From: SIAQ01 sp963767835
GTDB lineage: Bacteria > Planctomycetota > Planctomycetia > Gemmatales > Gemmataceae
Assembly: GCA_963767835.1 (NCBI GenBank)
Contig: CAVYFY010000014.1
Location: forward strand, 124,001 to 188,000
Direction of reading: 5' to 3'
DNA length: 64,000 nt
This document shows positions 27,955-40,805 of the stretch, one piece after another. The stretch's first letter is position 1. Each line of letters starts with the position of its first letter. Below the pieces are notes generated by a model. The model saw only the letters and a program-made list of their open reading frames with translations. It did not search any database and was not told the origin of the DNA. The position numbers were made by a program, and so were the translations under genes.

Positions 27955-28587
27955 ATGGATGCTCCCCAAAAACGCCGGCGTAGTCCGATCAAGTCCACGG
28001 CCCGCATGCGCAAGGCCGATCGCAAACGGCAATTAATGCAGCATGCCAAGGAACTCTTCGTGACGCTGGGCTATCAGCACACCACGACCGAAAAGATCGC
28101 CCAGGCTGCCGGCGTCACCGAACCGGTGCTTTATCGCCATTTCGATTCTAAAAAGACGCTGTTCCTGGAAGTGCTGAACGACATCCGCGCCGCCACGATC
28201 CTGCGCTGGCAAACCGGCACCGCCAAGATCGCCGATCCGCTCAAACGGCTGCACGCCATCGTCGATCTCTACCTCGGCAGCACCCGCGAGCACGCCCTCG
28301 ATTTTCACATCATGCACCGCAGCCTGGTCGAGACCAGCGATGAAGAGATCGCCGAGTGCCTGCGCACGTTTTATCTCGACAGCGAAAGCATGCTAGCGCA
28401 GGTGATCCGCGAGGGACAGGAAGCCGGCGTTTTCCGCCACGATCTCGACCCACGCGTCGGCGCCTGGGAACTGATCCGGACAGCGCTCGGCTACACATTG
28501 ACCCTGCCGCTAGGATTGCCGATCTATCAGGAAGCCGATTACGTCGCCAAGGCAATCGATTGCATGCTACGGTGCTTAAGGGCGTGA
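27955..28587 (+). CDS. TetR/AcrR family transcriptional regulator
   Basis: 210 residues. The basic leader (MDAPQKRRRSPIKSTARMRK) precedes a TetR helix-turn-helix at ~30-75: AKELFVTLGYQHTTTEKIAQ, AAGVTEPVLYRHFDSKKTLF (consensus G-Y-x-x-T-T-x-x-x-I-A-x-x-A-G-V-x-x-x-x-x-Y-x-H-F). The C-terminal ligand domain is helical with no ligand clue. AGGAG stands about 12 nt upstream of the ATG. No obvious target gene adjoins; a tRNA-like fragment follows at once. Confidence 0.9.
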   Translation: MDAPQKRRRSPIKSTARMRKADRKRQLMQHAKELFVTLGYQHTTTEKIAQAAGVTEPVLYRHFDSKKTLFLEVLNDIRAATILRWQTGTAKIADPLKRLHAIVDLYLGSTREHALDFHIMHRSLVETSDEEIAECLRTFYLDSESMLAQVIREGQEAGVFRHDLDPRVGAWELIRTALGYTLTLPLGLPIYQEADYVAKAIDCMLRCLRA

Positions 28588-28590
28588 CCG

Positions 28591-28640
28591 GTATTCCCGG
28601 CAGGATTCGAACCTGCAACCTCCTGCGGTTTTTGCTTCCT
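28591..28640 (-). pseudogene. tRNA-like 3' fragment (T-arm region)
   Basis: On the minus strand the segment ends with GCAGGTTCGAATCCTGCCGGG, a perfect tRNA T-arm (28616-28596) with the GTTCGAATC loop. The variable-loop side reads CCGCAGGAGG. No matching D-arm or 5' acceptor strand exists upstream, so no complete tRNA can be folded. It starts 4 bp behind the TetR stop codon. A second related fragment lies at 38622-38675. Confidence 0.6.
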
Positions 28641-28804
28641 GGGTTTCTGGTCTTGCTGCGTCAATCGGCGGCAGGCGCACGAACGGCCGCGTTGGACCAG
28701 ATTCCGGCCGCGCGCCGCTTGGGCCGTTACCGCACCTCATTTGAAACAAACAAGGTCTAACCTGGGTACAACATCCACATCTAAACCACGCGAGAGAAAC
28801 ATCC

Positions 28805-30973
28805 ATGACACCGTGCCTGGGACGACGCTGCATTTTTCTGATGACGGCCCTGTTAATAATTTGCGGTGGACGCCCCGATGGAGTCAGCGCCCAGGCGCGG
28901 CTCTCTACCGCGGTAGGCGAAGCCGATCACGGCTCCAACCAAGCCAAGGCCATCGGCGCCAGCGTGCCCAACAGTAATTCCCTCCGCGACCTGCGCGGCA
29001 ATCGCCGGTCCTTGCACGATTTCAAGAACCACAAGGCCATTGTGTTGGTTTTCCTCGGCGCCGAGTGTCCCGTATCCAATCTGTATGCCCCCGGCCTGGT
29101 CGAACTTGAGAAGAGTTTGCGCGGCAAGGGGGTGCAATTTTTGGGCATCTACGCCAATGAGAACGAAGATTTCGACCAGATCGCTGCCCATGCTACCGAC
29201 CGCGATCTTCCCTTCCCGGTGCTGAAGGATAGCGGCCAACGCCTGGCCGATCTTCTCGGCGTGACCCGCGTTCCGACCGTGGCGGTGCTCGACGGCGATT
29301 TCAACCTGCGCTATCGTGGCCGGGTGAGCGATCAGTACGGCGTTTCGTCGCGCCGACCGAAAGCAACGCGGGTCGATCTGACTGAAGCGCTCACCGAGGT
29401 CCTTGCCGGGAAAAAGGTGACCGTGGCCGAGACCGAGACGGATGGCTGCTTGCTGGACCGCGTCAGCGCCAAGAAGTCGGCGCTGGCCGTCACGTATGCC
29501 AAGCACGTCGCCCCGATTTTGCAAAATCGCTGCCAGGCCTGCCATCGTCCGAATCAGTCGGCTCCATTTTCGCTCATGACTTATGCCGATGCCGTCAAGC
29601 ATGCCGCCATGATCCGCGAAGTGACCACGCAGCGGCGCATGCCCCCCTGGCACGCCGATTCGCGGTATGGCCATTTCGCTAACGAGCGGCGTTTGACGAT
29701 CGCGGAAATCGAAACTCTGTCTGCCTGGGTCGATGGCGGTCTGGTGCGCGGCGACGACAAGGACCTTCCCAAGCCCGCTCTCTGGTCCGAAGGTTGGAAG
29801 CACGGCAAGCCCGACCTGGTCATCGAAATGCCCAAAGAATTTGAGGTCCCCGCCACGGGCGTTGTCCCCTACCAGAACTGGATCATCGAAACGAACTTCA
29901 AGGAGGACAAATGGGTGCGCATCGCCGAGGCCCGGCCGGGGGTCGCTGGCGTGGTGCATCACGTGGTGGTGTACATCCTCAAGGAAGGCCAAAAGGGGCC
30001 TGTCGGACGCGATGGCGGCATCTCAATCCTGGTCGGCTGGGCGCCCGGCGACCTCGGGTTGGTCTGCCCTCCCGACACGGCCTTGCGCGTGCCGAAGGGG
30101 GCCTCGCTCCGTTTTGAAATGCACTACACCCCCAACGGCATATCGGTGAAGGATCGCTCGGCGGTGGGCATCACCTTCGCGGAAAAACCGCCCCGATATG
30201 AAATGCTGATCGGCGAGTTCGCGAACATGGCTATTGAACTGCCGCCGCACGATCCGCACTACATGGCCGAGGCGACACTCCGCCTGCGTGCCGACGCCCG
30301 CATTCTCAGCTTCGCCCCGCACATGCACTGGCGCGGCCAGGATTACCGCTACGAGGTGATCTATCCGGACGGCAAACGGCAAACGCTGCTGTCGGTGCCG
30401 CGCTGGGACTTCAACTGGCAAAGCGTCTATCGCTTCCAGGAGCCATTGAAACTTCCCAAAGGGGCTAAACTGCACGCCGTCGCCCACTGGGACAATTCCG
30501 TCAACAATCCGCTCAATCCGGACCCATCCAAGACGGTGCGCTTCGGCCTGCAATCATGGGAAGAAATGATGGTCGGCTTCGTGGCCTACGTCTGGGAAAG
30601 GCCCGAGACCGCTGCGGAGTTGGCCAAGAACCCGCAAAGCCCGGCTGACATCTTCTTCGATCGTCTCGACGTGAACGGCGATGATTTCATCACGCCCAAC
30701 GAGATCCCAGCGCGTCTCAAGCCTTTTTTCGAGCTGGCGGGCATCAAGAAGGACAAGCTGTCGCGTGCCGAATTCACCAAGCTGTTTGACGCTTTGGCCC
30801 CGCTCCTGCAGAAACGCCCTAATCCGCCACCGAGCAAAGACCCATCGAAAAAGTCGAGTCGAATCATTCCAGGGATCGGCTCACCCAATGACTGGTTCTT
30901 TTTCGAATACGCAGATGAGCGACGAGCTTTGCTAGATTTAGTCCTGATCCGTCGAAAAGACTGGATGCCGTAG
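28805..30973 (+). CDS. redoxin / cytochrome c / copper monooxygenase-like / EF-hand fusion
   Basis: A 722-residue exported protein (signal peptide ~8-30). Residues ~50-200 are a thioredoxin-fold redoxin (AIVLVFLGAECPVSN, with one Cys, peroxiredoxin-like; LGVTRVPTVAVLDG). Next, CQACH at ~245 in the VAPILQNRCQACHRPNQSAP setting is a haem-c site. Residues ~330-580 match the type II copper, ascorbate-dependent monooxygenase fold: VVHHVVVYIL (His-His), FAPHMHWRGQDYR (His-x-His) and HAVAHWDNS. A C-terminal EF-hand follows (DVNGDDFITPNEI). The chain suggests a periplasmic redox enzyme that carries its own electron carrier. Substrate unknown. Confidence 0.8.
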   Translation: MTPCLGRRCIFLMTALLIICGGRPDGVSAQARLSTAVGEADHGSNQAKAIGASVPNSNSLRDLRGNRRSLHDFKNHKAIVLVFLGAECPVSNLYAPGLVELEKSLRGKGVQFLGIYANENEDFDQIAAHATDRDLPFPVLKDSGQRLADLLGVTRVPTVAVLDGDFNLRYRGRVSDQYGVSSRRPKATRVDLTEALTEVLAGKKVTVAETETDGCLLDRVSAKKSALAVTYAKHVAPILQNRCQACHRPNQSAPFSLMTYADAVKHAAMIREVTTQRRMPPWHADSRYGHFANERRLTIAEIETLSAWVDGGLVRGDDKDLPKPALWSEGWKHGKPDLVIEMPKEFEVPATGVVPYQNWIIETNFKEDKWVRIAEARPGVAGVVHHVVVYILKEGQKGPVGRDGGISILVGWAPGDLGLVCPPDTALRVPKGASLRFEMHYTPNGISVKDRSAVGITFAEKPPRYEMLIGEFANMAIELPPHDPHYMAEATLRLRADARILSFAPHMHWRGQDYRYEVIYPDGKRQTLLSVPRWDFNWQSVYRFQEPLKLPKGAKLHAVAHWDNSVNNPLNPDPSKTVRFGLQSWEEMMVGFVAYVWERPETAAELAKNPQSPADIFFDRLDVNGDDFITPNEIPARLKPFFELAGIKKDKLSRAEFTKLFDALAPLLQKRPNPPPSKDPSKKSSRIIPGIGSPNDWFFFEYADERRALLDLVLIRRKDWMP

Positions 30974-31136
30974 CGACGTGGATCCGGTGAGGTTCCCCCG
31001 CCGCGTGCCGACCAACCGGATACCGCTTCCCGCCCGTCAGCGCACCGCACCAGCAAGAGGCACCGCCGGCCGGCACCGCCGTCGTTACTGTGGCCGATGC
31101 CGCTCGCGCCGCCCGGCACAAATCGGCGTCATCTGC

Positions 31137-32168
31137 TCATTCACATTTCCTGATTGGGGTTCGTCGTTCCGACGTGGGCCGGATGGATTTGGGCTCCCGC
31201 AAGGACTCATATCTCACACGCCGGATGAAACGCGATAACTCACGCCAAACCTCGCGGAAGAACTCCCGCGTGCTCGCACCCAATCCTTGCAAACCAGGTG
31301 CATGGTTGACCCACAACATCGTGGCTGCTGCCAAGCCGAGCGCCAAAAACCAGCCCTGCCATAGTTTTCCATATTTCGCCTGTCCGCTCCACGCCGCTTT
31401 GGCAAGACGCTCACGATGAAAGGCAACATGGCCGTTTTCATCACGAAGGATCAGTCGGCACATGGTGCGAAGTGCAGAATCATTGGCATGGCGTCGGATC
31501 AGGCGGTAGTAGACGGTGCTGACGATCTCGGTGAGCAGTAGCACAGTCAGTTCAAAATGAACTCCGAACCATCGGCGCGACCAACAGAAAACGGTGAAGC
31601 TCCAATGGCTTTGGATGCACCGTCCGCCAAATCGAGCCACGGCAGCGCCGAGGAGGCGGGAGTGCTCGCGCTCTTCCTTGAACCAAAGATGGACAAGCTC
31701 GCGCATTCCCGCGCCGCTGGAAAGGAATCGTTCTTGATCCCAGGCGATCAAGAAGGCAGGGCCGCCGCCATCGCCGAGCTGAAACTGCTCGAGAGATCGT
31801 ACTAACTGGTGAACAACGTCGGCGGCAAGGACGATCGGCGCGTTCCACGCCGGCTCTGGCCGACATTCCTGGTTTCTGGTGAAATGTGCCAACCACCGAT
31901 GAATATCCACCGGCGGCACGGCCAGGGTTTCCTGAAGGTTCTCCGCACGTACCAGCCCTCGAGTCAGCATTGCCGTCGCAATGAGGCCACCGGAGACGAA
32001 AACGGATCCAGCAACGAAACCCGCGGCACCGGCAATGAGGTCCAAGTAATGGTTCGAGGCAAGGTATAGAAAGCTCAATGCCATTCCGCAAACACCAATG
32101 GCAAATGTCAGAAAAGAAAGGAATCGCAGAGACCTGACCGCTGGATGGATTTTGGCGTAATTGCTCAT
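31137..32168 (-). CDS. membrane-anchored ferritin-like diiron protein
   Basis: 343 residues. Two membrane helices near the N-terminus (~15-38 and ~44-66) and one near the C-terminus (WFLALGLAAATMLWV). Between them is a four-helix-bundle-like part with two E-x-x-H motifs: KEEREHSRLLG (~165) and RDENGHVAFHRERL (~250), plus a helix with glutamates (HFELTVLLLTEIVSTVYY), the pattern of diiron ferritin-like proteins. It probably performs an oxidation or iron chemistry at the membrane. I could not assign a subfamily. It is convergent with the monooxygenase fusion gene. Confidence 0.6.
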   Translation of the reverse strand: MSNYAKIHPAVRSLRFLSFLTFAIGVCGMALSFLYLASNHYLDLIAGAAGFVAGSVFVSGGLIATAMLTRGLVRAENLQETLAVPPVDIHRWLAHFTRNQECRPEPAWNAPIVLAADVVHQLVRSLEQFQLGDGGGPAFLIAWDQERFLSSGAGMRELVHLWFKEEREHSRLLGAAVARFGGRCIQSHWSFTVFCWSRRWFGVHFELTVLLLTEIVSTVYYRLIRRHANDSALRTMCRLILRDENGHVAFHRERLAKAAWSGQAKYGKLWQGWFLALGLAAATMLWVNHAPGLQGLGASTREFFREVWRELSRFIRRVRYESLREPKSIRPTSERRTPIRKCE

Positions 32169-32446
32169 TCCAACTCCTTATGAGGTTGCCGAATGGACGG
32201 CACGAGTTGTCGGCGGCCGACCACAGTGGCATTTACTTTGCACTGCAAAGTTATCCGTATGGCAAACCATTGTCAACAGCAAACGGATAGGTTTTTTGAT
32301 AGGTCCGCGCAATTGCGCCCGCCGCCCGACCGCAGCCAGTCGATGCGGCAAGCGGCAACTCGCTAAACTCACTCCACGCCATACTTTCCCGATCCTAGGC
32401 AATCTCTACGTTAGAGAGTGGCTACACAACTTGCGGGAAACCACAC

Positions 32447-33384
32447 ATGAAAAGCCATGCACGCCTCATCGCCGGGTTCCTCAGTCTCTTGATCGTCAGC
32501 GCCGAGGCGAACGCGGAAAGATTGGTCCTGGCCAGTGCTTCCTACGGAAAGAACATCGTTGCGATCTGCGATGCCGACGGCAAGGTTCTCTGGTCCCACA
32601 AAACCGCCGGCCCCAAGTCCGGGCACGCCGGGCATCACGACATCCAGCTTCTCGACAATGGCAACCTCCTGTTTCACGAGAATTGGACGACCATCATCGA
32701 GATGACTCTCGACAACAAGGTTGTCTGGACTTACGATTCCAGCACGATGAACGGCAACAAAGGCAACTCGGTTGAGGTCCATGCATTTCGGCGGCTGCCC
32801 AATGGCTTGACCATGATCGCCGAGAGCGGCGTCGGACGAATCATCGAGGTTGACAAGGACGGCAAAATCAGAGCCGAGGTCAAGCTCAAGCCCGGCGGCA
32901 CGCAAAACTCCCGCATGGCGCAAGCTGGACAACGGCAATTACCTCGTGTGTGCCGAGAACCCGGGCGTGGTGACCGAGTACAACGCCAAGAGTGAAGTGG
33001 TCTGGGAGTACCAAATCAAGACGCGCGTCTACGGCGGCCATTCGATTACGAAACGGCAATACGCTGATCGCCTCGGGCGGCGGCGCGAGCGTCGTCGAAG
33101 TCACGCCGGATGCCAAGATCGTTTGGGAGATCAAGGACAAAGTCCCAAACTCCAACATCACTCTCAAGTGGACTACGTTCCTGACCGAACTCGACAACGG
33201 CAACTTCATCGTCGGCAACTGCCACGCCGGCGACAAGAACCCGCAAATCTTTGAGATCACGCGGAATAAGAAAGTCGTCTGGCAATTCAACCAGTTTCAG
33301 ACCTTCGGCAACGGGCTGGCATGCTCGCAAATCCTGAACGATCAGCAATCGGCGTTGGTTCGCAAACTGCTTATGAAGAAATAG
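32447..33384 (+). CDS. exported PQQ-like beta-propeller protein, two frameshifts
   Basis: Signal peptide MKSHARLIAGFLSLLIVSAE, then repeated blades of the form L-D-N-G-N-x-L-x...W-x-Y (IQLLDNGNLLFHENWTTIIE, LDNGNYLVCAENPGVVTEYN, LRNGNTLIASGGGASVVEVT, LDNGNFIVGNCHAGDKNPQI). Frames change near 32918 and near 33043; each change falls in a blade and the blade is whole when corrected. Restored length ~312 residues. No catalytic residues are visible, so it may be a binding propeller. Confidence 0.7.
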
Positions 33385-33464
33385 TCTCGGACCGCGTCGG
33401 TTTCACTCGTGATACGGTCGGAAGAATGTCAGAGTGAAGGCGCCGTGCGCGGCAGAATTGGTGG

Positions 33465-35054
33465 TTAAACCTTTGCACTGAGACCGTGATTCTGGTCGTA
33501 CCACAGGCGCAGTTCCGCCTCGCCGCGCAGCAGCGACCAGCGTGCGAGGAGGAGAGCGAAAACAGCCGCCGAGCAAGGCCCGAGCGCCCACCACAGGTTG
33601 GTGGATTCGGTCGAACCAAAGTAGACGCTCCCCGGCGGCAGCAGAATTGCCAGCATTCGCCAATCGCTGTGGGCCAGCAGAACCGTCATGAGCGGCAACA
33701 GCAACGTCAGCACGACGCCGAGCCGGTTGGCCTGCCTGCCGCGAGTGAAAGCGCGGAAGCCGAGCGCGAAGTAGAAGCCCCACAGGATGACGCCGGCGGC
33801 CATTCCCGCCAGGGCTTGTCTCCAGGCGATTCGCTCCGCGAACGCCGCCGCCAGCCAAAGAAGAGATGCCAGCGCGAAATAGCCACGGCTGCGGCGCCAC
33901 GCGGCAGCGGTGGCTGCCTGCCAGTACGATGCTCCGTCGAGTTGCGTCAGCAGCAGCAGTTCCAGCCGCCGACAGCGGTCTTGCGGGTTGCTGTCCCACA
34001 GGCCATACTGGAAGGCGGCGGGCACGGTCGCGAGCAACATCAGCGAGCTGGCCAGCATCGGCAAGCCGCCGAACCGATCGAAGATCTCGAAGACCGCGTG
34101 TCCCAGCCAGTTCGGCCAGGCTGGGCCGACAATGGTGTAGGCCGCGTAGAGAATTCCAAATCCACCGGCGAGCCATACGTTGATCCGCCCCGCATAGCGC
34201 GTCACGCGCTTGACCGCCCACCAGGTGAGTGGCTCCTCGCCGATCGGTGCGCGTCGAGCCTTGCCGTTACTCACGATCGGTCGATAGTGCTCGTCATGGA
34301 AATGTCCCTGCAACCGCAAGGCGCAGCGCGTGAGCAAGATGATCGCGAGGCCCACTCCGAAAGACAAGGTCCAGGAGAGGCGCTGCCAGGCCCACCCGGG
34401 ATGCTCCATGGCGAATTGCATCGCGCCGAACGGATTGTATTCATGCACCATGCGCAGGCCGGCGACAGCGTCAGCGCCCCATCCGAACGGCAAGCAACTC
34501 AGCCAGGCGCCGAGCTGTTCGCCCGCCAGCACTCCTACCACCAAGTAGATGAGAATTCCGAGGATCGCGAGCCTTTCGCCCCAGCGCCGAATGCGTTCCG
34601 GCTCATACGCCCACGCGGCCAGCCCCAACCCCGTGACCGCGCCGCAGACGAACGGCATCACGAGGAGCACCGGCAATTCCTCAATGAAGATCACGCCGTT
34701 CGCAACCATCATTATGAGAATCGGCAGTCCGGCGAGTGTCGTGAATCCAAGCAGCGTCAAACCGACCAACGCTTCCGCGACCAGTATCGCCGACGGCCGA
34801 ACACTGCTGACGAGCAGGAACTCGAGCGCCTGGCTCTTGGGAATCTGAGTCAACCGCCAGCCGATGAGTAACGCTCCTTCGATGATGCCAGCCACCAGAA
34901 CTGTAGCGCCGAACAGGACGGGGCCGGACAATGCGGGCCTCAGGAGCATGACGAAAAAGCCGATGAGCAGCAGCGTCAGATGGCCGATGACGACGGTGCG
35001 GAATGTTCGCTGTCGATTCGTCGAAACGGCTGCCAATGTGAAGAAAGCTCGCAT
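33465..35054 (-). CDS. multi-pass membrane protein, ABC-2-permease-like
   Basis: 529 residues with roughly twelve hydrophobic helices spread over the whole length (for example HLTLLLIGFFVMLL, LVVGVLAGEQLGAW, AAAFAERIAWRQALAGMAAG). The N-terminal half (SQALEFLLVSSVRPSAILVA) has the amphipathic E-x-L-L-x-S-x-x-x-P element of ABC-2 permeases, repeated in the C-terminal half (LELLLLTQLDGASYWQAATA), which suggests two fused permease units. No ATPase is adjacent. ABC export is likely but not proven. Confidence 0.65.
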   Translation of the reverse strand: MRAFFTLAAVSTNRQRTFRTVVIGHLTLLLIGFFVMLLRPALSGPVLFGATVLVAGIIEGALLIGWRLTQIPKSQALEFLLVSSVRPSAILVAEALVGLTLLGFTTLAGLPILIMMVANGVIFIEELPVLLVMPFVCGAVTGLGLAAWAYEPERIRRWGERLAILGILIYLVVGVLAGEQLGAWLSCLPFGWGADAVAGLRMVHEYNPFGAMQFAMEHPGWAWQRLSWTLSFGVGLAIILLTRCALRLQGHFHDEHYRPIVSNGKARRAPIGEEPLTWWAVKRVTRYAGRINVWLAGGFGILYAAYTIVGPAWPNWLGHAVFEIFDRFGGLPMLASSLMLLATVPAAFQYGLWDSNPQDRCRRLELLLLTQLDGASYWQAATAAAWRRSRGYFALASLLWLAAAFAERIAWRQALAGMAAGVILWGFYFALGFRAFTRGRQANRLGVVLTLLLPLMTVLLAHSDWRMLAILLPPGSVYFGSTESTNLWWALGPCSAAVFALLLARWSLLRGEAELRLWYDQNHGLSAKV

Positions 35055-35315
35055 GCCGCAAGTTTAGCTCATTTCTCTCCCGGGGGGCGCAGTCGTCATG
35101 CCCGTTGCTGCCACGCCGCCGCCAACCACCGCGCTCGCTTCGACTCGACCGCCGCTTTTTGTTGCGACGCCTCGCTCGAGGCACTCTTCCGAAGGCCTGG
35201 TTTGTTCGGACCGTCGTCAAACCATATTCTAACCTGGCGGGCCATCCGATCTTGGCTTCCCGGCGACCCGGCATTGGCGTTCGCCGAGTCCTTTGTATTT
35301 CTCAAGGAGCAATCC

Positions 35316-38572
<3,257 letters not shown>

Positions 38573-39107
38573 ATTGCAAGCCGTTGCGCCTCAGCAAGAC
38601 CAGCCGATACCGGCTGAGGCAACTACCCCCGGCAGCATTCGAACCTGCGACCCTCGGTTTAGGAAACTGTTGGTCCACCCCGACGAAAATCAACTTAACG
38701 TGTTACGCACCAATGCTTGCGACGTAGGGGAAAGCACAGCGAATTCTCCGTTTGCGCCCGGTTTGCGAGAAAACCAGAATCCGACCCCTCTCGACGCCGA
38801 GCTGCAGCGAGTTCTTGACGCTTGGCCGAGCCTGCCCGCGGCGCTCAAGACGGGTATCCTGGCGATGATAGACTCCGCGGTCGGTAAGGTCGCCATTGCC
38901 GACCGTCCCACTGGTGAGGGTGTCGCTGGCGCGCCTGTCGCCGAACGGCGCGCAGCCTGTGCGTGTAGCCTGCAATAATTTGTGTGGTTGCGCGGCCGAG
39001 ATGGGAGGAGAAAAGACCTTGGGAACTAGTGCGCCTTCCAGTCTAAAACTTGGGGTTGCGGATGTTGGGAATGGTTGGGAAACTTTCTGGTCACAAGGAG
39101 GTTTCCC
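38573..39107. other. gene-poor stretch with remnant sequence
   Basis: Holds a stem (CCTCAGC/GCTGAGG, about 38589-38619), the tRNA-like fragment listed separately, and a plus-strand stretch (about 38796-38890) reading LDAELQRVLDAWPSLPAALK, which resembles the tail of phage-integrase-like proteins of planctomycetes. There is no intact gene. The end (39061-39107) is the leader of the IS630-type remnant with a strong AAGGAGG. Confidence 0.45.
38622..38675 (-). pseudogene. tRNA-Arg(CCU)-like 3' fragment
   Basis: The minus strand reads an anticodon loop TTTCCTAAA (CCT anticodon), the descending stem, then GTCGCAGGTTCGAATGCTGC and an acceptor-like CGGGGGTAG. D-arm and 5' acceptor are missing. The T-arm is 20 of 21 identical to the fragment at 28596-28616. 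tRNA 3' ends are common integration sites, so this may be an old attachment scar. Confidence 0.6.
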
Positions 39108-39675
39108 ATGAACAAAAAATACGTTGTCCGTCTGTCGGATGAAGAGCGTGGCGTGTGCCAAGGAATCATCAAAAATCTCAAGGGGACGTCCCAGAAAGTT
39201 CGTCGTGCCCAGATCCTGCTCAAAGCGGATGCCGATGGGCCACGATGGTCAGATGCCAGGATTGCCGAGGCTTTCGACTGTCGCGTGCAGACCATCGAGA
39301 ATCTTCGCAAGCGATTGGTTACCGAAGGTTTTGATCTGTCTTTGGATCGGAAGAAACGCCAAGAGCCACCCACGGCGTGCAAACTCGATGGGGAAGCCGA
39401 AGCGTAGCTGATCGCCATGCGGTTGGGTAAACCGCCAGCAGGTTATGGCCACTGGACGTTGCACCTGCTCGCGGACGAAATGGTGGCCTTGGAAGTTGTC
39501 GATTCGATCAGTCACGAGACCGTGCGCCAGGTGCTAAAAAAAACGGCATGACGAAGCGGAAGATCGAGTACTGGGTGATTCCGCCGGAGCAAGATGCGGA
39601 GTTCGTGGCCTGTATGGAAGAAGTGCTTGAAGCCTATGCGGAAGCTTACGATCCGAAGCGTCCGGTGCTGTGCAT
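39108..39675 (+). pseudogene. IS630-family transposase, N-terminal remnant
   Basis: From ATG 39108 (MNKKYVVRLSDEERGVCQGI) the helix-turn-helix half of an IS630 transposase is clear (RWSDARIAEAFDCRVQTIEN). An in-frame TAG (39405-39407) interrupts GEAEA|LIAMRLGK. Then LKK ends in a run of eight A (39536-39543), after which the -1 frame continues (MTKRKIEYWVIPPEQDAEFV) to PVLCMDD, the first catalytic Asp region. At about 39676 it joins IS3 sequence. A dead element. Confidence 0.8.
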
Positions 39676-40293
39676 GGACGATGTGCATCCGACCCAAGTC
39701 CACGTGTGGAAAAAGCAACTGCTTACCGGCGCGGCCAGCCTGTTTGAGACGCGCGATCATGCCCAGGAAACGGCGGCGCACAAAGCGCGCGAGGCCGAAC
39801 TTTTCGAGCAGATCGGTCGGCTCAACATGGAGCTGGATTGGCTGACAAAAAAATTTCCGCTCTCGGCTAAGGCTCGCCGCGCCTTGATCGATCCGCGTCA
39901 CAAGACGTTGAGCATCCGTCGGCAATGCGACTTGCTCGATCTGCCCCGCAGTACATTTTATTACCTACCTGCGACGGAAAGCAAGGAGAACCTGCGTCTG
40001 ATGCGGTTGCTCGACAAGCAGTACCTGAAGACGCAGTTCTGAGGCAGCCGCAACATGACGACCTGGTTTTGCCAACAAGGGTACGCGATCAATCGCAAAC
40101 GGGTGCAGCGGTTGATGCGGCTCATGGGCCTGGAGGGGTTGGCGCCGCGGCCGACGACGACCAAGCCGGCGCCGGGACACCGTGTGTTCCCCTACTTGCT
40201 GCGCAATGTGGAAATCACGCATGCGGACCACGTGTGGAGCACGGATATCACGTATATTCCCATGCCAAACGGGTTCATGTACCTGACGGCCGT
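39676..40293 (+). pseudogene. IS3-family OrfA/OrfB remnant fused to IS630
   Basis: The frame passes directly from the IS630 piece into an IS3 OrfA C-terminus (VHPTQVHVWKKQLLTGAASL, RLNMELDWLTKKF) and on into OrfB (SIRRQCDLLDLPRSTFYYLP). An in-frame TGA (40040-40042) replaces the codon expected before GSRNMTTWF. The core then continues (ADHVWSTDITYIPMPNGFMY, first catalytic Asp) and is cut after VIDW near 40293. The A7 run at 39847-39853 is the usual OrfA/OrfB slippage place. Confidence 0.8.
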
Positions 40294-40408
40294 GATCGAT
40301 TGGGACCAGCAATTCCCGGAACGGTCAGAAACGCTGGAAATTCGATGCAGACTGTCTAATAGAGCAGTCTATTCGCCCATCTTACCCATTCTGCGAACGG
40401 ATTCGCCG

Positions 40409-40788
40409 ATGAAACCGCACACGCCGCGTATTCACCTTTCCGCAGACAATCTTGTTCGTCAGGTCCGCTCCGACTTGCGACAGGTTCCCGATCATCGCAA
40501 GGAACCGAAGATCCCTTTAGTCGACGTCTTGATGGGAGGCTATGCTCTTTTCGCTCTCAAATCCGCATCCCTCTTGGCCTACGACGAGTACGCTCGCAGC
40601 AACGCCTTCAACCTGGCCTCTCTCTTCGGCATCCAAGAAACGCTCAGCGACACGCAGATGCGAGCCAATCTCGATCCCGTCGTTCCCCGGAACCTTCGTC
40701 CCGCGTTCACCAGCGTCTTTCGTCAACTGCAACGCGGCAAAGCGCTCGAATCGTTTGTCTTTTGGCAAGGGCACTTGTATAGCGACAA
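40409..40788 (+). pseudogene. N-terminal fragment of an IS4/ISNCY-like transposase
   Basis: ATG 40409 opens MKPHTPRIHLSADNLVRQVR, with VPDHRKEPKIPLVDVLMGGY, SDTQMRANLDPVVPRNLRPA and LESFVFWQGHLY. This is the start of transposases that normally continue to a DDE core, which is missing: at about 40788 the frame enters the CGACAATTA repeats and stops at 40858. A truncated element end. Confidence 0.65.
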
Positions 40789-40805
40789 CTACTTCTCCCG
40801 TCTGA

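Noticed and set aside
28591..28640. Complete tRNA gene
   Set aside because: Only T-arm and part of the anticodon side are present; D-arm and 5' acceptor strand cannot be found.
28356..28760. Plus-strand frame containing GRIRTCNLLRF
   Set aside because: A known kind of false ORF: it is the antisense reading of a tRNA-like T-arm and overlaps the TetR gene.
38574..38978. Plus-strand frame with SIRTCDPRFRK
   Set aside because: The first part is the antisense of a tRNA-Arg-like fragment; the rest is at most an integrase-tail remnant.
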